From the NCBI RefSeq assembly GCF_000317205.1, contig NZ_AJLK01000131.1, positions 1 to 64,000 on the forward strand: a stretch of 64,000 bases of DNA. The letters run 5' to 3'. Shown piece after piece: positions 35,426 through 43,684 of the stretch. A program made the position numbers and the translations under genes. The DNA is from Fischerella muscicola PCC 7414 (lineage in GTDB: Bacteria > Cyanobacteriota > Cyanobacteriia > Cyanobacteriales > Nostocaceae). The stretch's first letter is position 1, and each line of letters begins with the position of its first letter. The notes beneath the pieces are model-generated. The model had not been told where the DNA came from. It did no database searches and saw only the letters and a program-made list of their open reading frames with translations.

Positions 35426-36604
35426 ATGGTGTTTAAAATTCCTCTGGCATGGTTGCAACTAGTCAGAAACAGAATTCGTTCTCTAGTAGCTGTGGCTGGC
35501 ATTGGTTTTATTGTGATTTTGATGTTTATGCAGCTTGGATTTCAAGATGCTCTTTACTCCAGTGCTACCCAAGTGCATCGTAATCTCCAAGGCGATTTAT
35601 TTTTAGTCAGCTCTCAATATAAATCTTTGACAGCAATCCAAAGCTTCTTTCGGACTAGATTGTATCAAGCTTTGGGTTTTGATGGTGTAGAGTCAGTTAG
35701 CCCCATATACTTGGGATTTGCTAAATTTAAAAACCCCGAAAACGGTGAGAAATATTCAATTTATGTGATTGGTTTTGAACCAGGAAGACCAATCATGAAC
35801 ATGCCAGAGGTGGAGAAGAATATCGATAAAATTAAAGTGCCTGACGTTGTACTTTTTGACCGTAATTCCCGCCCAGAATTTGGGCCAGTTGCCCAGAAAT
35901 TTGTTCAGGAAAATACCGAACAGATACTAGAAATATTTCCCTTTGATTCATTAAGAGGTTATAGAGTTAGAGTTGGTGGCTTATTCGGTTTAGGTCCATC
36001 CTTCGGTGTGGATGGAAACTTGATAGTCAGTGACACAACTTTTTTGAGGATATTTCCTAACAGCCGTCCCTCAGAAATGATTGATGTAGGTGTGATTTCA
36101 CTGCAACCAGGTGCTAATCCCCAAAAGGTAAAAGCAGAATTGCGAAGTAATTTACCTGACGACGTGAAACTTTTTACTCACCAAGAGTTTATTGATTTCG
36201 AGAAAGAATATTGGGCGACAAGAACACCAATTGGTTTCATCCTCAATCTTATGCTTTCAATGGCTTCAGTTGTTGGTATTGTGATTGTTTATCAAATTCT
36301 TTACAGTAATATCTCCACTCAACTCGTCGCTTATGCAACATTAAAAGCCATCGGCTATGAAAATAATTACTTATTGAATGTTGTATTTCAACAAGCTTTC
36401 ATATTATCAGTACTGGGTTATATTCCAGGGTTTTTTATCTCCATCTTCTTATATGATTTTGCTATGGAAGCAACTAAACTACCCATTATGATGAGTACTC
36501 AAAATGCAGTAATTGTTTTCATTTCAACAATATTAATGTGTATGACATCTGGTGCATTAGCTATTAACAAACTCCGCTCCACAGACCCAGCAGATATTTT
36601 TTAA
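35426..36604 (+). CDS. hgdC: ABC exporter permease HgdC (DevC-like)
   Basis: From the ATG at 35426 it has 392 residues; the longer frame translates the heptamer tract. It has an N-terminal membrane helix (about 17-38), a large extracytoplasmic domain, and three C-terminal helices typical of FtsX/MacB-type permeases (FILNLMLSMASVVGIVIVYQ and two more). It pairs with HgdB. No ATPase gene (DevA type) follows, so the energising subunit must be encoded elsewhere. The role inferred from Anabaena is glycolipid-layer assembly. Confidence 0.87.
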   Translation: MVFKIPLAWLQLVRNRIRSLVAVAGIGFIVILMFMQLGFQDALYSSATQVHRNLQGDLFLVSSQYKSLTAIQSFFRTRLYQALGFDGVESVSPIYLGFAKFKNPENGEKYSIYVIGFEPGRPIMNMPEVEKNIDKIKVPDVVLFDRNSRPEFGPVAQKFVQENTEQILEIFPFDSLRGYRVRVGGLFGLGPSFGVDGNLIVSDTTFLRIFPNSRPSEMIDVGVISLQPGANPQKVKAELRSNLPDDVKLFTHQEFIDFEKEYWATRTPIGFILNLMLSMASVVGIVIVYQILYSNISTQLVAYATLKAIGYENNYLLNVVFQQAFILSVLGYIPGFFISIFLYDFAMEATKLPIMMSTQNAVIVFISTILMCMTSGALAINKLRSTDPADIF

Positions 36605-36698
36605 ATTGGTAATGGGTAATGGGTAATTGGTAATTGGTAAAAATCATTAACCACCAATAACCAGCATTCACAAAATTGACAACATTCACAGGATTAAC

Positions 36699-37706
36699 AT
36701 GGATCTCAAGCATAAAACTATCCTCATCACAGGAATTGGTGAATTTATTGGTTTGCGTACTGCTCAATTAGCGATCGCGAAAGAAATGAAAGTCTGTGGA
36801 ATGCAAAGTTCCGCAGATAAAGCTAAAAAAGCACAGAATTTAGGCGCTAAAGTCATCATTGGTAATATCACCGATTCGGCTAGTGCTGAATTAGCTTGCC
36901 AGGGAGTAGATATAGTTGTACACACAGATGAAATTGCTAAAGAAGGTGGTTCACTAGAAGAATTTCGCAAAGTAAATGTTGATGGTACTCTCAACATAGC
37001 TAAAGCAGCCAAAAGTGCTGGTGTCAAGACCTTTGTTTATATCTCCAGTGCCTTAGTTTATGGCTTTAATTATCCGAAAAACATCACAGAAGAAGGGCCA
37101 CTCTCAGGCGACAATAATCCTTATTGTCAGACAAAAATAGAAGCTGAAAAAGCACTTTTGGAACTGAATAATCCACCCGATTTTGGCACCATTATTCTGA
37201 GAGCAGGTGATGTTTACGGCCCAGGTAGTATTCCTTGGATAGTCCGACCATTACTAATGATGCGGCAAAAATTATTTGCCTATGCAGGTGATGGCATGGG
37301 AGTAATCAATCACGTATATATTGATAACCTAGTCACAGCCATATTTTTGGCAATAGAAAAAGAAACCCACGGCGAAATCTTTAACATCACCGACGGGCAA
37401 GAAACTACTTGGAAAGAATATTTTACTCGCCTAGCAGAAATGGCAGGTTTACCTGCACCTTTCTCACTACCAAAAGACGAACTCAAACTATTTCTCAAGC
37501 TACGCTACCAGGGACAGAAACTCTTTCGCAAACAGGCTGATATTTTACCAGAAGCTGTAGATTTTATGACTCGTCCCTATGCTTATTCAATTGAAAAAGC
37601 GCGCAAAAAACTAAGCTATGAACCCAAAATTAACTTAGAAGAAGGAATGTGTTTAACCCAAGAATGGCTGAGAAAAACAGACCTTAAGAAAATGGTTAAT
37701 AGTTAG
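36699..37706 (+). CDS. hgdA: Epimerase HgdA (UDP-galactose 4-epimerase-like)
   Basis: The 335-residue extended-SDR protein has the Rossmann motif TGIGEFIG, a serine in YISSALVYG and YCQTKIEAE (Tyr-x3-Lys), followed by a sugar-binding C-terminal half. In Anabaena HgdA is an epimerase needed for normal heterocyst glycolipid composition. It follows hgdC after a heptamer spacer. A close paralogue lies at 12888-13892 at the other end of the hgl cluster. The third Rossmann glycine position reads E-F (GIGEFIG) against GGF in the paralogue, a modest difference. Confidence 0.85.
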   Translation: MDLKHKTILITGIGEFIGLRTAQLAIAKEMKVCGMQSSADKAKKAQNLGAKVIIGNITDSASAELACQGVDIVVHTDEIAKEGGSLEEFRKVNVDGTLNIAKAAKSAGVKTFVYISSALVYGFNYPKNITEEGPLSGDNNPYCQTKIEAEKALLELNNPPDFGTIILRAGDVYGPGSIPWIVRPLLMMRQKLFAYAGDGMGVINHVYIDNLVTAIFLAIEKETHGEIFNITDGQETTWKEYFTRLAEMAGLPAPFSLPKDELKLFLKLRYQGQKLFRKQADILPEAVDFMTRPYAYSIEKARKKLSYEPKINLEEGMCLTQEWLRKTDLKKMVNS

Positions 37707-37888
37707 TAGTTAGTGGTTAGCAGTGAAACTCTTAAGAAACACAGGGGGTATAGGGGTGTAAGGGTGTAAGAGAAAAATTGTGTTTTTTCTATATTTTGCG
37801 GCACGCTACGCGAACGCCGCTAGTGGTCGGCTTAGATCTTGCACATAGATCTGGCGCGAATAAAACAAATCTATTGACATTTAAACTC

Positions 37889-37920
37889 TGTAGAGAAGCG
37901 CTGTTTGAAGCGTCTCTACA
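37889..37920. repeat. TGTAGAGA...TCTCTACA palindrome
   Basis: The 8-bp outer arms pair perfectly. The inner part (AGCGCT, AAGCGT) is a diverged member of the GACGCGAT palindrome family. Heptamers follow at 37921-37955. Confidence 0.6.
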
Positions 37921-37980
37921 GCCTAACCACTAACCACTAACCACTAACCACTAACAGTCATTACGAACAATATATTTATC

Positions 37981-38463
37981 ATGGCAAAAACAATGTTAGC
38001 GAAAGCCTCTAAAGTTTTGACATTTTTACTTCCAAGTTTGGTAAGTATTAGTCTATCTAATATAGTACGGGCAGAACCTACAACTACACTGACTGTAGTA
38101 GTAAATGGTATCAAACACCAAAAAGGTCAGATTTGCCTGAAAGTATATGCCAATGAAAAAGGATTTCCTCTCAGTGAAACTAGCGGAATACAAAGTGGCT
38201 GTATCAAAATCACAGGAAGTTCTGTAAAAAAACAATTTTTTGGTTTGAAACCGGGAAATTATGCAGTTGCTGTAGTTGATGATCAAAATGGAGATTACAA
38301 ACTTAACCGAGATTTTTTAGGCATTCCCCAGGAAGGTTTTGGGCTTTCCAATAATCCAACTATATCAGTCATAACTGGTACACCAAAATTTAATAAGGCG
38401 AGTTTTCCATTGCAGAAAAATACAACTATCAACATCGAAATGAAGTATGGACTAGATCCATAA
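37981..38463 (+). CDS. Secreted DUF2141-type protein
   Basis: The 160-residue protein has a signal peptide (hydrophobic stretch to about residue 30, cleavage near VRAEP). A DUF2141 beta-sandwich follows: VVVNGIKHQKGQICLKVY, GLKPGNYAVAVVDDQNGD and LNRDFLGIPQEGFGLSNN are the family blocks. The function is unknown. It sits between hgdA and two glycosyltransferase genes on the same strand, so a periplasmic role in glycolipid-layer deposition is a reasonable guess. Confidence 0.85.
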   Translation: MAKTMLAKASKVLTFLLPSLVSISLSNIVRAEPTTTLTVVVNGIKHQKGQICLKVYANEKGFPLSETSGIQSGCIKITGSSVKKQFFGLKPGNYAVAVVDDQNGDYKLNRDFLGIPQEGFGLSNNPTISVITGTPKFNKASFPLQKNTTINIEMKYGLDP

Positions 38464-38573
38464 AATATTTGTTGTTAGTTAGTGGTTAGTAGTTAGTAGT
38501 AATTCCTCGACTCCTCACACCCCCCCCACTCCTCACACTCCCCCCACTCCTCACACCCCCCCACTCCTCACAA

Positions 38574-39833
38574 ATGAAAGAATTGGCGATATCTCTGTCT
38601 AGAATGTTGCTAAGTTGGCTGGTCATTCAAACATTGGTTGCACTAGCTTTTTTATGGACATTAAAAACCCATCGCAGAAATTCCTTGCCAGATGAACAAC
38701 TTCCCAAAACAGCAGTTATTCTTTGTCTACGGGGAGGCGATCCTTTTCTAGCCAATTGTTTAGAATCACTTCTGCAACAAAATTATCCAAGATATGATTT
38801 AAACATAGTTATTGATAACCGTGAAGATCCAGCTTGGAAAATTGCCAGCGAGACGATAGCTGCGCTAGGTGCAACCAACGTCCAAATTAGCCCTTTGAGT
38901 ATCAGACGATATAACTGTAGCCTCAAATGCAGTTCTATAGTGCAAGCTGTCTCAGAATTGGATGAATCCTACAAAGTAGTTGCATTAGTAGATGCCGATG
39001 CAGTGGTTCATCCCAACTGGTTACGCGAATTAGTCAGTCCTCTAGCTGATCCAAAAGTAGGGGCAACTACTGGTAATCGCTGGTACTTACCCACAGGTAA
39101 ATATTGGGGTTCGCTGTTGCGGTATTTCTGGAATTCCTCTGCTGTGGTGCAAATGAGTCTCTACCACATTCCTTGGGGGGGTAGTTTGGCACTGAAAACA
39201 GAAGTGATTCGCGAAACCGAACTACTAGAAAGATGGGCAAGATCATATGCTGACGATACTATAATCCGCACAGTTCTGGCAAATTATGGATTCCAGGTAA
39301 AGTTTGTACCATCTCTGTTGATTCTCAATCGTGAAGAGTGCGACTTACCAAGACTATTTGACTGGATGAAACGTCAAATGTTATCTTCGCGCCTGTATCA
39401 TCCTCAATGGTGGGCGGTAATTGCTGACGCATTGCAAACAGTACTACTTCCAAATCTGCTGTTGGTGTTGTCTGTAGCTGCATTATGGACGCAACAATGG
39501 GATGCTGCTACTCTAGCTTTTGCTAGCTATAGTGGCTATATAGTAGCATTGATGTTGTTGGCGATCGCTCTCGAAATTGGCGCAAAACCTATAATTCAGC
39601 ACAACGCCAAGGTCAAAACCAAACTATCACCAGCCACGATCATCAGAATGCTATTTGGCATACCTCTAACACACTGGTTTTATGGGTTGGCATTAATATT
39701 GTCTTTTTGGATGCCAAAAGTTACCTGGCGCGGCGTCACCTACCAAATTAAAGGGCCTTGGCACATCCGCCTCATTCAATACCGCCCCTATCAAAAATTA
39801 GATCAACCCATTGATAGCAAAGTATCTCTTTGA
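38574..39833 (+). CDS. GT2/GT21-like membrane glycosyltransferase
   Basis: The 419-residue protein has an N-terminal membrane helix (about 10-30). The GT-A catalytic core has DNREDPAW, VALVDADAVVHPNW (D-x-D) and YADDTIIR as the acidic motifs, with KRQML near the R/QxxRW position. Three or four C-terminal membrane helices follow. The layout resembles ceramide glucosyltransferases. It is a second transferase in the hglT neighbourhood. The acceptor is unknown; it could act on the same long-chain diols or on another envelope lipid. Its start follows a C-rich tract directly. Confidence 0.85.
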   Translation: MKELAISLSRMLLSWLVIQTLVALAFLWTLKTHRRNSLPDEQLPKTAVILCLRGGDPFLANCLESLLQQNYPRYDLNIVIDNREDPAWKIASETIAALGATNVQISPLSIRRYNCSLKCSSIVQAVSELDESYKVVALVDADAVVHPNWLRELVSPLADPKVGATTGNRWYLPTGKYWGSLLRYFWNSSAVVQMSLYHIPWGGSLALKTEVIRETELLERWARSYADDTIIRTVLANYGFQVKFVPSLLILNREECDLPRLFDWMKRQMLSSRLYHPQWWAVIADALQTVLLPNLLLVLSVAALWTQQWDAATLAFASYSGYIVALMLLAIALEIGAKPIIQHNAKVKTKLSPATIIRMLFGIPLTHWFYGLALILSFWMPKVTWRGVTYQIKGPWHIRLIQYRPYQKLDQPIDSKVSL

Positions 39834-39841
39834 ACATCTAA

Positions 39842-40015
39842 CTGGTTAGTCGTTAGTGGTTAGTTGTTAGTTGTTACCTATTCTTTAAACTACTTACTCC
39901 CCACCTCCCCACCTCCCCATCTCCCCATCTCCCCATCTCCCCATCTCCCCATCACCCCATCACCCCACAGCCCCTAATCCCCAGAGGGGGCCCCGAGTTC
40001 CCCATCTCCCCATCC
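39842..40015. repeat. Heptamers and C/G-rich composite repeat before hglT
   Basis: TTAGTGG-type heptamers run to about 39875. CCCCATCT units and the CCCCTAATCCCCAGAGGGG hairpin core then fill the gap up to hglT. Confidence 0.75.
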
Positions 40016-40035
40016 CTCCAAATACTCCCTTAACT

Positions 40036-41307
40036 ATGAAAAAACAACCTCTTCGCATTGCACTCATTACAGGATTGTATGCGCCATTTTTGACAGGGGT
40101 TTCCATCGCCGTACACCAACGGGTGCGCTGGTTACTACAACAAGGACACGAAGTATTTCTTATCCACCCAGAAATCAACGACCAGTATCCTGAAGAGGTT
40201 GGTAGTCGTCCGATGGCGGGACTCAAAGAACTCCAATCTTTCCCCAAATTTTCTTCCTATGCATTTCCCACCCAACCACTGATATTTTATAAATCTCTTC
40301 CCCAACCATTACATTATCGCCATTGGAGCGATACCAAATTATTGGAGAACTTTAAACCAGATATCGTGGTAGTTGAAGAAGCACCACAAATGCGAGGATT
40401 TTACTCACTTTATTTACAAGGTTACGGTCGCCCTGTAGGTATTGAATACGCTAAAAAAACTGGCACACCAATCATATCCCTATTCCACACCGATATCGTT
40501 GCTTATATTCGCTATTACATGGGCAATCAATTTTTTAGCTTTATTCGTCCCATGTTACCCATGTTAATCAAGCAATTCAGTGAAGCTTACGACTATAACT
40601 TCTTTCCTTCCCGGGAACAGCTTGAGAAATACAAAAACTTGAAATCCCAACGCAGCGAATACTTACCTTATCAAGGCATAGATTGCCAAAAATTTAATCC
40701 TGCCAATATCAGCTACAATCCCATCCCCAACGATAATCGTCCCACCCTTTTGTTCGTTGGACGCATTGCTCCCGAAAAGAGTGTCATTCAACTTCTAGAT
40801 ATATACCCAATCGTCGCTGCTAAAATACCTGATGCCCATCTAGTGATCGTCGGTAGTGGCCCCCAGCAAGAAGAAATCCGTCAACGTGCAGCTAAATTTG
40901 GCAAAGGTGTAACTGTTTGGGGAGAATCCCACGGTACAGAACTATTGGGATGGTATGCACGAGCCGATGTTTTTGTCAATCCATCCGCTACCGAAAACTT
41001 CTGCACCTCCACCAACGAAGCCTTAGCCTCGGGAACTCCCGTAGTTGCAGTCAAAGCACCCTCAACCTCAGAACAAGTAGTCCCTGGGCGCAACGGCTTT
41101 TTAGCTCAACCGAATAGTCCTTGGGATTTTGCCAACAAAGTAATTAGAATTTTAGAAAATCCCGACCTCAAAGAAGAAATGTCTCTCCACGCTCGCTTTT
41201 CCGTTCTCGAATATGATTGGTCTGTATGTATGCAAAAGTTTGAACAGAGACTATATCAGATAGTGGAAAAATCAAATAATTTAGCAGCAACACCTATTTC
41301 AAGTTAG
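40036..41307 (+). CDS. hglT: Heterocyst glycolipid glycosyltransferase HglT (GT4)
   Basis: The 423-residue group 1 (GT4) transferase has an N-terminal acceptor domain (LRIALITGLYAPFLTGVS). A C-terminal nucleotide-sugar domain has LLFVGRIAPEKSV and ATENFCTSTNEALASGTPVVA with the second Glu of the EX7E motif. In Anabaena hglT lies in this gene order after hgdBCA and adds glucose to the heterocyst alcohols. The protein has no membrane segment and probably acts at the cytoplasmic face. Of the two transferases here, the GT4 type and position make this the better hglT candidate. Confidence 0.8.
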   Translation: MKKQPLRIALITGLYAPFLTGVSIAVHQRVRWLLQQGHEVFLIHPEINDQYPEEVGSRPMAGLKELQSFPKFSSYAFPTQPLIFYKSLPQPLHYRHWSDTKLLENFKPDIVVVEEAPQMRGFYSLYLQGYGRPVGIEYAKKTGTPIISLFHTDIVAYIRYYMGNQFFSFIRPMLPMLIKQFSEAYDYNFFPSREQLEKYKNLKSQRSEYLPYQGIDCQKFNPANISYNPIPNDNRPTLLFVGRIAPEKSVIQLLDIYPIVAAKIPDAHLVIVGSGPQQEEIRQRAAKFGKGVTVWGESHGTELLGWYARADVFVNPSATENFCTSTNEALASGTPVVAVKAPSTSEQVVPGRNGFLAQPNSPWDFANKVIRILENPDLKEEMSLHARFSVLEYDWSVCMQKFEQRLYQIVEKSNNLAATPISS

Positions 41308-41380
41308 CTAAAGCTAAATTGAACAAAAAAATTAACCCAATGGAAAAGGGTTTCAGCTTTACAGCATTGGAATTTAGAGA

Positions 41381-41527
41381 ATTGCACCGCTGCGATCGCC
41401 AAAACGGTTGGAGATTATTCCCAAAGCCACCCATTTATTTGGAGAACCAGGCGCACTTGAAGAAGTAGCGCGACTGGCGAGTCAATGGTTCACACGTTAC
41501 CTCAATTATGAAGCATGGGGTCAATGA
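41381..41527 (+). pseudogene. C-terminal relic of a dienelactone-hydrolase-like alpha/beta hydrolase
   Basis: The frame reads KRLEIIPKATHLF, GEPGALEEVARLASQWF and ends at TGA 41525-41527. This is the typical last helix and catalytic-His loop (ATHLF) of alpha/beta hydrolases found fused to phosphoribosyltransferases. Nothing of the N-terminal part is visible. It is a remnant between hglT and the GMC gene. Confidence 0.6.
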
Positions 41528-41596
41528 ACTGTGGCAGTATTCCCTTTGCTTTGACTGGTGGAGTGCCTATTAAAAATGTCCGTAGAAATACAGGTT

Positions 41597-41650
41597 CGTA
41601 GTAAGGACTTTAGTCCTTAAATCTTCAAGCACTAAAGTGCTTACTACTAA
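41597..41650. repeat. Palindromic dispersed element, copy 2
   Basis: The element contains GTAGTAAGGACTTTAGTCCT and GCACTAAAGTGC followed by TTACTAC. It is related to the copies at 7951-8040, 43626-43659 and 45231-45284. Confidence 0.7.
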
Positions 41651-41653
41651 CCA

Positions 41654-43195
41654 CTAACCCATCCTTTCCAACAAATGCTTACCGACTCGTAATGCATTTG
41701 CCATAATCGTCAGTGATGGATTCACAGCAGAACTTGAGGGGAAAAAGCTACTATCAACAACATAAAGATTATCGACATCGTGGGTGCGACAATTAAGATC
41801 AAGTACAGAATTTCTAGGGTGTTCACCAAAACGACAAGTCCCACATTGATGTCCAACTTCTTTCAAAGTCATTTTTTGAGGGAAGACAACAGAAATATGT
41901 CCTTGATGAGATGGTAGTTTTATTGATTGTAAAACTGCAACCCAGCGTTTCATGAAACGATTAAAGGTTTGTTCATTATTCTTGGTATAATCAATATAAA
42001 TTTGCTCACCTTTAACATATACACGGTTATTAGGATTTGGTAAATCTTCAGTAATTAGCAACCAAGAAATAGAATGGGTTGCTACTGCTTGGGCAATAAA
42101 TTTGGGTGTTAAAGGTGGTGCATAAGCAGCAACTCTATTTGTAGTGACATTCCCTAGCAATTGGACGCTTCCCATAGGGAAAGGGAAACCTTTTTCACCC
42201 CAATAAAAGTCATTGACAGCTATTGTTTTGGGAAAAACTGTAGGATTAAATTTTGTAGATAAGGCCATGACTACCCCAAATTTATGAGCCATGTAATTTC
42301 GCCCTACTAGATTAGAGCTATTGGCTAATCCATTGGGATGTCGATCATTGGCAGATTGCAGTAATAATACTGCTGAGTTGACTGCACCACAAGCGAGAAC
42401 AACAATATCTCCCGAAAAAATATGTCGTTTACCTGCAATTTCTGCTACTACTCCGTTAACTTCTCGACCTGATGCACTTGTATGCAGACGTAAGACTTTG
42501 GCTTGAGTAATTAAAGTCACTTTTTGATTAGCTATGGCTGGACGCACACAGTTAATATCAGCATCAGCTTTAGCATTTATAAAACATGGAAAACCATCAC
42601 AAGTATCACAACGAATACAAGTACTTAAAAAACGATTAGTTTCATTGAGCTTAATACCAAGGGGTAGATAAAACGGATGTAAGCCTTTGTCTTTTAAACC
42701 ATTATTAATTTCTTGAATGTATGGTTCGTGGCTAATAGGAGGAAAGGGATAGTCTTCACTGATTTGAGGTTCGGTAGGATCTAGATGTCGTTGACCATGT
42801 ACTTCGTATAGTTTTTCAGCTTCTGTATAATATGGGGCAAAATCTTGATATTTTAATGGCCATTCGGGAGAGATACCATCTTGATGAAAAACTCTATTAA
42901 AGTCGTGTTCACGAAATCTAAATAATGCTCCACCATAAAATTTAGTGTTACCACCAACATAGTAGTGTGTGACTGGACGAATTACTTTACCATGTTTGTC
43001 GTACCAAACTTCCTGGGGGCGATAACATTCTTTTTGAAAAATTAGCCGAGAATCCCAATTTGCTTTTTCTTTAGGTACGAAAGAGCCTCTTTCTAGCAGC
43101 AAAATTTTCTTTCCACTTGCTGCTAATTTATATGCTAGCGTTCCACCACCAGCACCCGTACCAATGATGATGACATCATAATGACTATCAGCCAT
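41654..43195 (-). CDS. GMC-family FAD-dependent oxidoreductase
   Basis: The 513-residue flavoprotein starts with the ADP-binding motif IIIGTGAGGGTLAYKLA. It has the substrate-domain CIRCDTCDGFPCF cysteines, and ends with GHQCGTCRFGEHP and the SSFFPSSSAVNPSLTIMANA block of the GMC C-terminal domain. GMC enzymes oxidise alcohols, sterols or sugars. It is convergent with hglT. Heterocyst glycolipids include keto-ols as well as diols, so oxidation of a chain hydroxyl is a testable idea. The start is ATG at 43195. Confidence 0.88.
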   Translation of the reverse strand: MADSHYDVIIIGTGAGGGTLAYKLAASGKKILLLERGSFVPKEKANWDSRLIFQKECYRPQEVWYDKHGKVIRPVTHYYVGGNTKFYGGALFRFREHDFNRVFHQDGISPEWPLKYQDFAPYYTEAEKLYEVHGQRHLDPTEPQISEDYPFPPISHEPYIQEINNGLKDKGLHPFYLPLGIKLNETNRFLSTCIRCDTCDGFPCFINAKADADINCVRPAIANQKVTLITQAKVLRLHTSASGREVNGVVAEIAGKRHIFSGDIVVLACGAVNSAVLLLQSANDRHPNGLANSSNLVGRNYMAHKFGVVMALSTKFNPTVFPKTIAVNDFYWGEKGFPFPMGSVQLLGNVTTNRVAAYAPPLTPKFIAQAVATHSISWLLITEDLPNPNNRVYVKGEQIYIDYTKNNEQTFNRFMKRWVAVLQSIKLPSHQGHISVVFPQKMTLKEVGHQCGTCRFGEHPRNSVLDLNCRTHDVDNLYVVDSSFFPSSSAVNPSLTIMANALRVGKHLLERMG

Positions 43196-43557
43196 TTTTT
43201 CTCCGTCGGTTGAGTTCGTGGTAATGCATCAGGTGTGAGGAGAGAAGAGAATAATAATAAACAACGCTAAATAAAAAACATGATGACAAGTATAAATAGC
43301 AGCCATATGAGTTATTTCAGCATCTTTATAAAGATGACATACTGCTAATTATGTTTGTCAAGTGTAATCTATCAAGAGAAGTAAATTTATAAAAAATCAA
43401 ATAATCAGAATTTTCAGTGAGGAATTTTGCAGTTTTAATGTAAAAAATATGATTTTTATTCAACTTTTATTAAATACGCTGCTCAAGACATTAAAAACTT
43501 GATATCAAATGTATGTAATACCAATTCGCCAAAAGAATGCGACAGATGGGCCATCTT

Positions 43558-43583
43558 GTAGAGACGCGATTCATCGCGTCTTT
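43558..43583. repeat. GACGCGAT palindrome, copy b
   Basis: AGACGCGAT and ATCGCGTCT pair around TC; preceded by GTAG. It is related to 33553-33577. Confidence 0.65.
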
Positions 43584-43625
43584 ATCCAAGGATGTGTTGC
43601 TATCATTAATTGAATTGGTATAAGG

Positions 43626-43659
43626 GTTTGTAGTAAGCACTAAAGTGCTTACTACAAAC
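43626..43659. repeat. Palindromic dispersed element, copy 3 (short)
   Basis: GTTTGTAGTAAGCAC and GTGCTTACTACAAAC pair around TAAA. It is the minimal form of the family, lacking the GGACTTTAGTCC block. Confidence 0.75.
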
Positions 43660-43684
43660 AATTGAAAGTTGGTGTAAAAGAATA

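Larger units (their letters stand above)
43196..43684. other. Gap with two repeat elements
   Basis: AT-rich sequence holds the GACGCGAT palindrome at 43558-43583 and the TTTGTAGT element at 43626-43659. I see no gene. Confidence 0.6.
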
